From Planctomycetota bacterium (GTDB taxonomy: Bacteria; Planctomycetota; UBA8108; JACQVS01), in assembly GCA_028280485.1 (NCBI GenBank), contig JANQLS010000013.1:1-40643 (forward strand): DNA of 40,643 bases. Reading direction: 5' to 3'. Positions 16,175 to 24,184 of the stretch are shown piece by piece. Positions within the stretch are counted from its first letter, which is position 1; the number at the start of each line of letters is the position of its first letter. The notes beneath the pieces were generated by a model. The model was not told the DNA's origin. It ran no database searches and saw only the letters and a list, made by a program, of their open reading frames with translations. Made by a program: the position numbers and the translations under genes.

Positions 16175-18484
16175 TCAGTCGACTTTCACGAATCGTGATT
16201 CCAACTCACCACCATCGTTGTCTAGGAGAGCCCAGAGATCGCCAGCGATCGTCTTAGTTAAACCTTCAATTTTTTCGAAGGGGCTGAAGTCTTCGAGAAG
16301 GTCCGCCACTTCGGTCTTCGAGATGACCTTGCCGGTGAGATCAGAAGTATCTTCCAAGACACCATTGAAGGCAGAGACCCCAGAGAGACTGAAGGAGTAG
16401 ACTTTCTTCACGGTAGCGGCAGCACCAAATTGCTTGTCTCTTTCGATGACGGCGTAGACATCACCACCCAAGTTGGTGATTTCGGATAGGCCTATCCAGT
16501 CGCCGTCAATCACGGTTTCTTCTAATGGATAAAGGAAAAAATCCCAAACGTTATCGACGAGATCGTAACGACCGATTCGAGTGTACTTCACTCCATCGAC
16601 CTCGGGCTCTCCATTATATCCACGTTGGATTGCAGCTAAGAGATAGCGACCGTCTGAAGAAACAGTAACTCCCTCGAAACCATTTCCACGAACGGTTCCA
16701 GTGTTATCAGCAGGGGCCTCCAAAGGTTCAACTTCTACGGGAAGAGCAATTTCGAGAAGAACTTCACCCGAGGCGTTGACTTGAACAAGCAGATTGGGGT
16801 TGTGATCGGGTTCACCGAAATCCCCGTCACCTTCATTGGCTAACCAATAGCCGGCATCAGCAGGAGCGATAATGGAAGTATCGATAGCGATACCTTCTAA
16901 ATCGTAAGCCGCTTTTTCTCCACTTTTGGTGACATCAGCAACCTTGGTTAATGGAGCAATGCCAGCGCCGACTTCGATCTTGTAGATTTCAGAGAGAAGG
17001 GCATTGTCGGGAACGGAGTAAAGAACCGAAGCATTCGTGGTACTCGCAGCGAGACCACTCAAGGCACTCCAAGAGGTCGTTGAAGACATAATAGTAGGTT
17101 GATCGGCACTCGGGACGTACATCCCTGACATGCCTTCAAAGAACGAGATCGAACCATTTCCATCATCACCTTCGTCTGCAGTCATGAAGAGGTTTCGACT
17201 GGGTAAGGCTTTGACGCCCTCAGGAGCGATGCCGGTAGGAAGCACTTGAACAAACACGGGTGCCGTAGGATCGGTGATATCGTAAACAACGATAAAGGAA
17301 CCTCGCTCAGAACAAACAAAGGCAAATTCTTTGCTTCCGTAGATTCCAGTATCGACACCTTCCATCTCGACGCCCTTGTTTTCGGAGCGACCTTCAGGAT
17401 AGTGACCTAATGCGACCGCGTAAGATTCGATTTCTCCCCCGTCATCCCAGAGGAAGTCACCATCGGGGCTCCAAAGACTGAATCCTCGGCCACCTGAAAA
17501 GTTCATCTCTCCTTCGTCTGCAGAGACGATAGCAGTTCCATCGGAATTCCATGCGATGGCGTCAGGGAACCGGGCTCCGGCAAAATCTTCAGAGGCAACA
17601 TCTAAAGGATAAGTCTCAGTTAATGCGATCTGCTCGTCTTCGGAGAGGTCTGCGAGGCGGTCACCGACTGTTCCGAGTGAGAATACTTTTGTGACGACAG
17701 GATTCATGGGGTCGTTAATATCAATGATGGCCATACCATTGTTTTCTTGAAGAGAAACAACCACCATGCCATTAGAAGTGATGTCAACAAACTCTGGCTG
17801 AGGATCATCGGGAAAGAGAAGGCCGAGGCTTTCTAAAGTAGCCTTATCGGGCATCATTACAGTCTTAACAACTGATTTTCTAAAAAAGCGACTGTCTACA
17901 GTGATGACTTGAACGTAACCGACATCACTGATGTCACCAGGATTTCCAGGTTCATCGTCATCGGTCAATTTACCTTTCTCATCGACAACAATGGGTTCGT
18001 TTTCGATCGCAACGACGACGACTGTTTTGCCGTTAATCTCAGTAGCAGCAACCGAATCGGGCCCAGGACCGATTCGGATGTCCCCCACTCTTCGACCATC
18101 TCTGGCGCGTAGAACTAATAGATTTCCCGGATAAACGAAGGGACGTTCATCCTCTTCTAAGTAAGACTTTTGTACACCTACGAAGATGAATTTTCCATCG
18201 GGTGAATAAACGGCACTCGTCGGTTCACCTTCATCTTCGACATCGACCTCATCGCCAATTAAGATTGGAGCCGTTGGTACTGAGATATCTACAATACCGA
18301 CAGTCCCAGTTTCTGCATTGGAGTAAACAACCCTATTTCCATCGGGAGAGACAGAGATAATTTCAGCAGATCCACCGCCCGGAACTAAAAATCGGCCTAA
18401 AGGTTTAAAGGAATCCACTTGAGCCCAAGTCGTATTCATAAAGGATAGCAGAACGAAGCAGGTAAAAAGAATTCTATGCGGCAT
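16175..18484 (-). CDS. Secreted choice-of-anchor I-like / esterase-like phytase fusion
   Basis: 769-aa exported protein. The ATG at 18484 is chosen over the upstream one because GAGGAGG lies about 6 nt before it and it begins a clear signal peptide (MPHRILFTCFVLLSFMNTTWA-Q). The N-terminal part (to about residue 470) is a propeller with SPDGN/YSPDGKF blades, resembling choice-of-anchor I proteins. The C-terminal part (about 475-769) resembles the 'esterase-like activity of phytase' domain, with YDLEGIAID, YWLANEGDGDFGEPDHNPN and GNGFEGVTVSSDGRYLLAA. Related proteins may act on phosphate esters at the cell surface, but activity is unproven. It is single-gene and ends in a strong terminator. 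The chain is very acidic, as expected for a calcium-binding secreted propeller. Confidence 0.82.
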   Translation of the reverse strand: MPHRILFTCFVLLSFMNTTWAQVDSFKPLGRFLVPGGGSAEIISVSPDGNRVVYSNAETGTVGIVDISVPTAPILIGDEVDVEDEGEPTSAVYSPDGKFIFVGVQKSYLEEDERPFVYPGNLLVLRARDGRRVGDIRIGPGPDSVAATEINGKTVVVVAIENEPIVVDEKGKLTDDDEPGNPGDISDVGYVQVITVDSRFFRKSVVKTVMMPDKATLESLGLLFPDDPQPEFVDITSNGMVVVSLQENNGMAIIDINDPMNPVVTKVFSLGTVGDRLADLSEDEQIALTETYPLDVASEDFAGARFPDAIAWNSDGTAIVSADEGEMNFSGGRGFSLWSPDGDFLWDDGGEIESYAVALGHYPEGRSENKGVEMEGVDTGIYGSKEFAFVCSERGSFIVVYDITDPTAPVFVQVLPTGIAPEGVKALPSRNLFMTADEGDDGNGSISFFEGMSGMYVPSADQPTIMSSTTSWSALSGLAASTTNASVLYSVPDNALLSEIYKIEVGAGIAPLTKVADVTKSGEKAAYDLEGIAIDTSIIAPADAGYWLANEGDGDFGEPDHNPNLLVQVNASGEVLLEIALPVEVEPLEAPADNTGTVRGNGFEGVTVSSDGRYLLAAIQRGYNGEPEVDGVKYTRIGRYDLVDNVWDFFLYPLEETVIDGDWIGLSEITNLGGDVYAVIERDKQFGAAATVKKVYSFSLSGVSAFNGVLEDTSDLTGKVISKTEVADLLEDFSPFEKIEGLTKTIAGDLWALLDNDGGELESRFVKVD

Positions 18485-18930
18485 ATTATCCTCCTCGATG
18501 GGTGCCGAGAATATTAAAAGTGTTCGCATTCAAAGCCAACACGAAACTATTAAGTTAAAACGAACCTTTGTTAGGCATGCTGCTGTTAGCAACGGTTAAA
18601 CAACAACAGTTGTTCTAACTTAGACACCCTTATTAAAATGATTTCTGTTGCCTTAGAATTAAGGATGAAAAAATATTGGAATCGTTTTGTTGCACTAAAG
18701 AGATGCCAGATGGAGACAAGGTTTAGGATTTGCTAAAGAAAGCTCAACTCAAGTTAACGGTGTTTAAAGAAACTTATATTTTTAGTTGTTCGAAAACTGA
18801 GTTTTTAATCCGTGAAAACTTCTTCATATTAAGTTTAAAATAAGGCTACAAGCCTTGTTGAATTTTTGCTGACCACAAGGCAATTCAACAATTCCATCAA
18901 TTCATTAAACTGAAATCCTAGAAGATCATT
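18485..18930. promoter_or_regulatory. Divergent intergenic region with paired alternative hairpins
   Basis: The gap carries the GAGGAGG site of the minus-strand gene and the leader of the DUF1080 gene. Near its right end, GCCTTG 18852-18857 can pair with CAAGGC 18876-18881, while TTGTTGAATT 18855-18864 can pair with AATTCAACAA 18882-18891. The two pairings share three bases and cannot both form fully. This might be a leader-RNA switch or an operator; promoter boxes could not be assigned. Confidence 0.35.
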
Positions 18931-20145
18931 ATGAGAACGAATAAATACATCCTATCTTTCTTGGTGTTGCTCTTTCTTTGCCTTGTAAATCCAGATGCAT
19001 GGACTGAAAACTCGACAAAGACGAACGTACCGAGCAAAGATCAAAGCAAAAAGTCTGAAGACGGTTTCATTCCTCTTTTTAATGGTAAAGACTTCTCCGG
19101 TTGGAAACCGATCAACACCGCCCCGAGTACCTGGTCGATAAAAGACAGCATGATTCACTGTACCGGGAAACCCATCGGTGAACTGCGAACCGTTCGCATG
19201 TACCAAAACTTCATTATGGAGGTGGAGTGGCGTCACTTAAAACCGAGAGGGAACGCGGGCATTTTTATCTGGGCGGATGACATCACCGCTAAAGGTCAAC
19301 CCTTTCATCGTGGCATCGAAGTGCAAGTCTTAGAAAACGCCTACGGTAACACCCGTTCTTATACGACTCACGGAGACATCTTCCCCATTCATGGTGCCAA
19401 GATGACTCCCACAAATGGGCGAGGCGGCAGTCGATCGTTTCCCACCGAGAATCGATCCAATCCCAGCCCTAAATGGAATCACTATCGCATCACTTGTATC
19501 GATGGCACGATCAAGCTTGAAGTGAATGGAAAGCTCGTTAACGAAGGAAGAAACTGCTCTCCGAGGAAAGGCTACATCTGCTTAGAGTCTGAGGGAGGCA
19601 TCGTCGACTACCGAAATCTTCGAATCAAAGAGCTCCCCGGTAAGCCCGTCCCCAAAGAACACGTGGCAATTGCAGACCGTGGTTACAAGTGCCTGTATAC
19701 GGGAGTGGATCTATCAGGCTGGAAAGTTGCACAGGGAAACAAAAAGAATTGGCAGGTTCGAGATTGGGTCTTAGGAGTCCATGCCAGTCAAGGTACTTCC
19801 ACGATCCTCGAATCAGAAAAGTCTTTCGGTAACTTTGGCTTTATCGTCGATTTCAAAATCAAAGACAAAACCCAACTCTTAAATTTAGGTCTTCGAGGTG
19901 GCCAAAATGCCATCATCGAACTTTTCCCCATCACTTCCCCCAATGATAAAGCGATCGCCAATAAGAATCGTTGGAATCGTATCGAAGGCAAAGTCATCGG
20001 TGATGAATTAAGCTATTCCATCAACGGGAAAGAAGTCGCTAAGGGCTTATCGTTCACCCGCAATCAAACCAAAGGTGCAATCTTCATCGAGGCTCAAGGA
20101 CAGCTAGATCTATCGAATATCTACGTACGTAAGATTAAAAAGTAG
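18931..20145 (+). CDS. Secreted tandem DUF1080 (3-keto-disaccharide hydrolase-like) protein
   Basis: 404-aa exported protein, signal about 1-24. The first DUF1080 module (about 44-233) shows the standard opening FIPLFNGKDFSGWK, then WSIKDSMIHCTG, MEVEWRHLKPRGNAGIFIWAD, GIEVQVLEN and WNHYRITCIDGTIKLEVNGK. A shorter, more diverged second module (about 250-402) begins LYTGVDLSGWK and ends NRWNRIEGKVIGDELSYSINGK. The DUF1080 fold is a concanavalin-like jelly roll; some members hydrolyse 3-keto-glycosides, others are of unknown activity. The stop codon TAG (20143-20145) is the last three bases of a REP GTAG foot. Transcription probably continues into that REP pair. Substrate is unknown. Confidence 0.88.
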   Translation: MRTNKYILSFLVLLFLCLVNPDAWTENSTKTNVPSKDQSKKSEDGFIPLFNGKDFSGWKPINTAPSTWSIKDSMIHCTGKPIGELRTVRMYQNFIMEVEWRHLKPRGNAGIFIWADDITAKGQPFHRGIEVQVLENAYGNTRSYTTHGDIFPIHGAKMTPTNGRGGSRSFPTENRSNPSPKWNHYRITCIDGTIKLEVNGKLVNEGRNCSPRKGYICLESEGGIVDYRNLRIKELPGKPVPKEHVAIADRGYKCLYTGVDLSGWKVAQGNKKNWQVRDWVLGVHASQGTSTILESEKSFGNFGFIVDFKIKDKTQLLNLGLRGGQNAIIELFPITSPNDKAIANKNRWNRIEGKVIGDELSYSINGKEVAKGLSFTRNQTKGAIFIEAQGQLDLSNIYVRKIKK

Positions 20146-20281
20146 TCGGCTCAGCCTCTGAGCCGGTTTTTAGCAACAGATTCGATAGTCAAAGAGCAAG
20201 AAAACACGACTTCCAAGAAAGCCTTTTAGTTGCCTAAGACGTGATCAAATTTCATACCGGCTCACGGGGTGAGCCGACTAC
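20142..20281. repeat. Inverted pair of REP-like hairpins (BIME-like element)
   Basis: Left unit: GTAG at 20142-20145, then CGGCTCA/TGAGCCG with loop GCCTC. Right unit, inverted, 20257-20281: CGGCTCAC/GTGAGCCG with loop GGG, ending ACTAC. Inside, TTAGCAAC 20170-20177 pairs with GTTGCCTAA 20229-20237 with one bulged base. The layout matches the element at 8606-8758, although the arm sequences differ. Confidence 0.82.
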
Positions 20282-20314
20282 TATTGGCTGAGTCGACGAA
20301 ACTTTACCATCAAA

Positions 20315-20340
20315 ACCACCAGCACAAAGGGCTGGGTGGT
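20315..20340 (-). terminator. Possible intrinsic terminator of fucD
   Basis: ACCACCAGC (20315-20323) and GCTGGGTGGT (20331-20340) pair with one bulged G around a 7-nt loop. On the minus strand it is followed by TTTTGATGG, a short T-run, about 80 nt past the fucD stop. Confidence 0.4.
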
Positions 20341-20419
20341 CTTTGGGAGTGCGTGAGCTGAAGGCGAACTTGCACGATAGAGCGGCGTCCAGCCGCGACC
20401 ATGATTGCTGAGCCGACCA

Positions 20420-21646
20420 CTAGTGCAAATCCGTTGAACACCCCGGCTCTTGCGGCGTCACGTAAACTCCATCCTTAACTTGTGCGGGATGGACGAAGTG
20501 TTCTTTTAAATGCGGGATCGCTTCTAAGAACAATTTTTGGTGCTCTAAGGCGATGTGATTGAAGAGAACTAAATGCTGGTGGATCTGCCCCATATCCCCT
20601 ACGTGAGGAACAACCTTCACGGGGAATCGCGTAGCTAAAATTGAAACCGCTAAGTACTCACTGATCCCCGCCAAGCGTGTACAATCAGCTTGAACGATGC
20701 CTACCGCTCCGGCTTGGAGGAAGTTTTTCCAAAGAACTCGATTCGATATGGCTTCGCCTACTGCTACCGGAACAGGAGCGATTTCTTGAGCGATCGATCG
20801 ATGCGCCAGGACATCATCCGGTTGGGTGGGCTCCTCTAACCAATAGGGCTTATAGGCGTTCAGTCTTTTTCCTCGTTCGATGGCTTGGGGTAAAGACCAA
20901 ATCTGATTCGCATCGAGCATGATTTCGATGCCATGCCCTACGGCCAATCTTACGGCGTTGACCCTTCGATAATCTTTATCCGGATCTTTAGCCCCCACTT
21001 TGAGCTTCACCGCTTTGAAGCCCTGGCCGATGGCTTTTTTGGCATTCTCGACGATTTTATCTTCATCGTAACCCAACCAACCGACAGAAGTGTCGTAGCC
21101 GGGATAACCGATATCCACAACGACTCCTCTCCGCTCTCGGCCGCTCTTTCGGTCTTTTAGAATCTGAACGGCTTGTTGTTTGGTTAAGACTTCATCTAAA
21201 TAACTAAAATCGATGAGTTCAGCCACATCTTCCGGGGAGAGATCTAATAAGAGTTTCCACAACGGTACTCCTCGAGCTTTCGCCCATAAATCGAAACAAG
21301 CATTGGTAATCGAAGCCAAGGCAAGGTGGATGACTCCCTTGTGAGGGCCCAACCACCGAAGTCGTGAATGCTCAGCGAGTTTCTTTTGAAACGCTCCAAA
21401 GTGAGCCATCAATTCTTCGATCTCTTGTCCCACCAATGGTTCAGCCAAAATGTCGATCGCCCGACAAACGAGGTCAGTACCCTCCCCGAGGGTGTAGGCA
21501 ATCCCCGTTCCCGAAAGACCGTCATCGGTTGATAAGAGGGTGACGCCGTAACCATACTGAGGATCGACGTGAATGGAATCGGATCCCGCACCATCGGGTA
21601 AATCGAAACGGGCATCTCGGGTTTGAACTTTTGAAATAGTGGTCAT
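20420..21646 (-). CDS. fucD: L-fuconate dehydratase (enolase superfamily)
   Basis: 408-aa cytosolic Mg-dependent enzyme that converts L-fuconate to 2-keto-3-deoxy-L-fuconate in non-phosphorylating L-fucose catabolism. The opening RFDLPDGAGSDSIHVDP and the QPDDVLAH segment are diagnostic of the FucD subgroup. Catalytic and metal residues are in place: KLK at 214-216, Asp245 (LDANQIW), Glu271 (WLEEPTQP), Glu298 (AVGEAIS) and His348 (VVPHVG), with spacing like characterised FucD enzymes. It is slightly shorter than the usual 430-440 aa. Other fucose genes (dehydrogenase, aldolase, transporter) are absent from the window, so the pathway must be completed elsewhere. A degenerate REP (GTGG foot) overlaps the end of its stop codon. 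Confidence 0.92.
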   Translation of the reverse strand: MTTISKVQTRDARFDLPDGAGSDSIHVDPQYGYGVTLLSTDDGLSGTGIAYTLGEGTDLVCRAIDILAEPLVGQEIEELMAHFGAFQKKLAEHSRLRWLGPHKGVIHLALASITNACFDLWAKARGVPLWKLLLDLSPEDVAELIDFSYLDEVLTKQQAVQILKDRKSGRERRGVVVDIGYPGYDTSVGWLGYDEDKIVENAKKAIGQGFKAVKLKVGAKDPDKDYRRVNAVRLAVGHGIEIMLDANQIWSLPQAIERGKRLNAYKPYWLEEPTQPDDVLAHRSIAQEIAPVPVAVGEAISNRVLWKNFLQAGAVGIVQADCTRLAGISEYLAVSILATRFPVKVVPHVGDMGQIHQHLVLFNHIALEHQKLFLEAIPHLKEHFVHPAQVKDGVYVTPQEPGCSTDLH

Positions 21647-21921
21647 GTTAGACTCAAAGGGTCTTCTCTTTTACTGTTCTCTTCAGTGATTAAAGTATTC
21701 GTTCCTATCTTACCTGAAATTTAAACTTCGTTCTACGGCCTGATCTCCCTTCCTTAAAACTCTTGTGAATGGGGGAGACATTCCTGATTTTACTTCGATT
21801 TCAATGGTTCTCTGCACAGTCTATCGAGTTCAATAATATGGAACGTTTCTCTAAAATGGACTCGATACTAAAATCGGTAAAAGAACGACCTCAAACCCTT
21901 CACTTATCGAAGAGCCTTTCC

Positions 21922-23010
21922 ATGTTAAAATTCTTAAGAATTCCCCTGATCGCAACAACGGCTTCTCTCTTGGTTTTCAGCCTCTTCCTTCACTTGGCTG
22001 CTCCCAATACGATTCGGTTCGCCGCTGCCTCTCCCTTAGATTCCAAATCTAAAACTTTGGACGTCTACTGGATCGATGTTGAAGGGGGAGCCGCAACTTT
22101 GTTTGTGACTCCAGCAGGAGAATCATTACTGGTCGACACGGGCCTACCGGGCAAACGTGATCCCGGTAGAATCCATCATGCGATCACAAAAGTGGCGGGA
22201 CTCAAGAAACTTAATTACCTAGTGGTCACTCATTTCGATCGGGATCACTACGGCGGTACAGCTGACCTTATGAAACTCTTACCCATCGATCACATTTATG
22301 ACCCTGGGCTTCCCGAAGACAATCCTCGAGTCATGAAACGAATTCAAAAATATATTGAGGCGACGAAAGGTAAACGGAAGGTATTAAAACCCGGCGATCG
22401 ATTACCACTTAAAAGCCTTGGAAAAACTCCATTGACGATCGATTGCTTAGCCGCGGCTCAAAAATTCATTAAACCCTCGACGAATGAACATAAAAAATCA
22501 TTCTCCGAAGGTAAAAATTATCCTCTGAAGAATAAAGACTTATCCCAGAATGCCAACAGCACCGTCCTCTTGATCAAGTTCGGAGAGTTCGATCTTTTAG
22601 ATGCCGCAGACTTGACCTGGAACTTAGAGCACCAACTGGTTTTCCCCTACAACTTAGTAGGCATCGTCGATGTTTATCAAAGTGACCATCATGGATTAGA
22701 TTCAAGTAACAATCCGGCACTGATTCACCGGATTGAGCCCACGGTCGCGATTATCAATAACGGTTCGAGAAAGGGTTGCGAGCCGGGTATGTTTAAAACG
22801 TTAAAAGAAACAAAATCGATACAAGCAATCTTTCAAGTGCACCGAAATGTTCGCGTAGGCGATGAAGGAAATACGACTTCATCCCGAATCGCCAACGATA
22901 AAGAAAAATGTTCGGCAGAGCTGGTTAAGTTATCTGTCGATCCTTCGGGGAAAAGCTATACAGTGTCTATTCCTTCTAAGGGAAATATGGAGTTGTTTCG
23001 ATCGAAGTAA
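21922..23010 (+). CDS. MBL-fold metallo-hydrolase (ComEC/Rec2-like), membrane-anchored or exported
   Basis: 362-aa protein from ATG 21922, chosen because it opens a signal or anchor sequence (FLRIPLIATTASLLVFSLFLHLAA). The frame is open up to 21769, with ATGs at 21769, 21838 and 21856, so a longer form is possible. The metallo-beta-lactamase core carries VDTGLPG and THFDRDHYGG (His104, Asp106, Asp108, His109), the HxDxDH variant seen in ComEC-like hydrolases. LLDAADLTWNLE and DVYQSDHHGLD supply later metal ligands, and GDEGNTTSSRIA is a family tail. The location should be periplasmic. A hydrolase of a phosphodiester or sugar derivative is possible; the substrate is unknown. It faces the tandem repeat array at its 3' end. 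Confidence 0.85.
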   Translation: MLKFLRIPLIATTASLLVFSLFLHLAAPNTIRFAAASPLDSKSKTLDVYWIDVEGGAATLFVTPAGESLLVDTGLPGKRDPGRIHHAITKVAGLKKLNYLVVTHFDRDHYGGTADLMKLLPIDHIYDPGLPEDNPRVMKRIQKYIEATKGKRKVLKPGDRLPLKSLGKTPLTIDCLAAAQKFIKPSTNEHKKSFSEGKNYPLKNKDLSQNANSTVLLIKFGEFDLLDAADLTWNLEHQLVFPYNLVGIVDVYQSDHHGLDSSNNPALIHRIEPTVAIINNGSRKGCEPGMFKTLKETKSIQAIFQVHRNVRVGDEGNTTSSRIANDKEKCSAELVKLSVDPSGKSYTVSIPSKGNMELFRSK

Positions 23011-23050
23011 AAGAGAAAAAACTTGGGGACAAGAAAATGTGAACCTATTC

Positions 23051-24085
23051 AATTTCTTATTTTCTTGCCCCCATTTTCTTTCTGAATTGGCACTCAGATA
23101 AAATTGATTTTTTTTGAACAAGCACTTAAAAGCTGATGATTTTTAAGCGCAAAACTTCATGAAAATTCTCTATTACAGAAAATCAGAGGAGGAAACAATT
23201 CATAGTAATTCTACCTTCTGCTTTAAAAATTTAAGTGGTGAGTGGAGCTTGAATGAATAGGTGTTTTTAGATTTCTCGTCTTTAAGATTCAGGCAAGAAA
23301 ATAGGGGCAAGAATATGCTTGCTTGTTGAATCTCTTTATTTCTTTTCCACACTTCTCTGCGAGAAAAATCAATCGTGGCAATTATTGGAGGCAAAAAAGC
23401 AGATCAATTGAATCTCTTATTTTCTTGCCTCCATTTTCTTGCCTAATTGGCATTCAGATAAAATTTAAATTTCAGATTGAGCCTTAAAGCAGAATCTTTT
23501 TTAAGCCTAAAACTAATTGAAGGTCCTCGATTCAGAAATAGCTGAGGAGGAAACGATCATTAATGTTTTAATTTTCTTCGCTAAAAATTCGCGCTGAGAT
23601 TAACGCTGAATTAAATTAGTGCTTTTAAATTGCTCGTCATTAAGATTCAGGCAAGAAAATAGGGGCAAGAATATTTTTGCCTGTTGAATTTCTTTATTTC
23701 TTTTCCACTTTTTCCTACGAGAAAAATCAATCGTGGCAATTATTGAAGGCAAAAAAGCAGATCAATTGAATCTCTTATTTTCTTGCCTCCATTTTCTTGC
23801 CTAATTGGCATCTAGATAAAATTTAAATCTTTGATGGAGCCCGTAAAGGCGGATCATTTTTAAGCCTAAAACTAATTGAAAATTCTCAATAGCGGAATAT
23901 CGAAAGAGGAAGCGATTATTAATCTTTCTACTTTCTTCGATAGAAATTCGCGCTGAGAGTAACGCTGAATTGAATCAGTGCTTTTAAATTGTTCGTCATT
24001 AAGATAAGAGCAAGAAAATAGGGGCAAGAATATGTTTGCCTGTTGAATCACTTTATTTTTTTCCGCACTTCCCTGTGAGAAGAAT
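23051..24085. repeat. Three tandem non-coding repeats of about 360 bp
   Basis: Copy 1 is 23051-23410 (360 bp), copy 2 is 23411-23768 (358 bp), and copy 3 is 23769 to about 24085 (incomplete). Each starts with TTATTTTCTTGCC-type sequence, has a second CCATTTTCTTGCC, then TTGGCA and CAGATAAAA or a variant. It ends with GCAAGAAAATAGGGGCAAGA (23293, 23651, 24010), the inverted partner of the opening arm. The interior is diverged but keeps islands (TTTTTAAGC, CCTAAAACTAATTGAA, GAGGAAAC or GAGGAAGC, CGTC(A/T)TTAAGAT). No conserved ORF spans the copies. It occupies the gap between convergent genes, and a shorter relative is at 5385-5452. Confidence 0.88.
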
Positions 24086-24133
24086 CTACCGGTGAAAATA
24101 CTGCGATTATTATTTAATTTATCTGATCTAAAT

Positions 24134-24158
24134 ATCCCTCGCTAAAGCTTCGGGCTTG
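24134..24158 (-). repeat. CCCGAAGC-type repeat
   Basis: On the minus strand it reads CAAGCCCGAAGCTTTAGCGA followed by GGGAT. It lies 27 nt past the stop of the 24185-28708 gene, downstream of its transcript like the other copies. Confidence 0.65.
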
Positions 24159-24184
24159 CTAGGATTGCACCTTGAGCAACACGA

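Noticed and set aside
23051..24085. CRISPR array
   Set aside because: The units are about 360 bp with diverged interiors and inverted arms, not 20-50 bp identical repeats with unique spacers; no cas genes are nearby.
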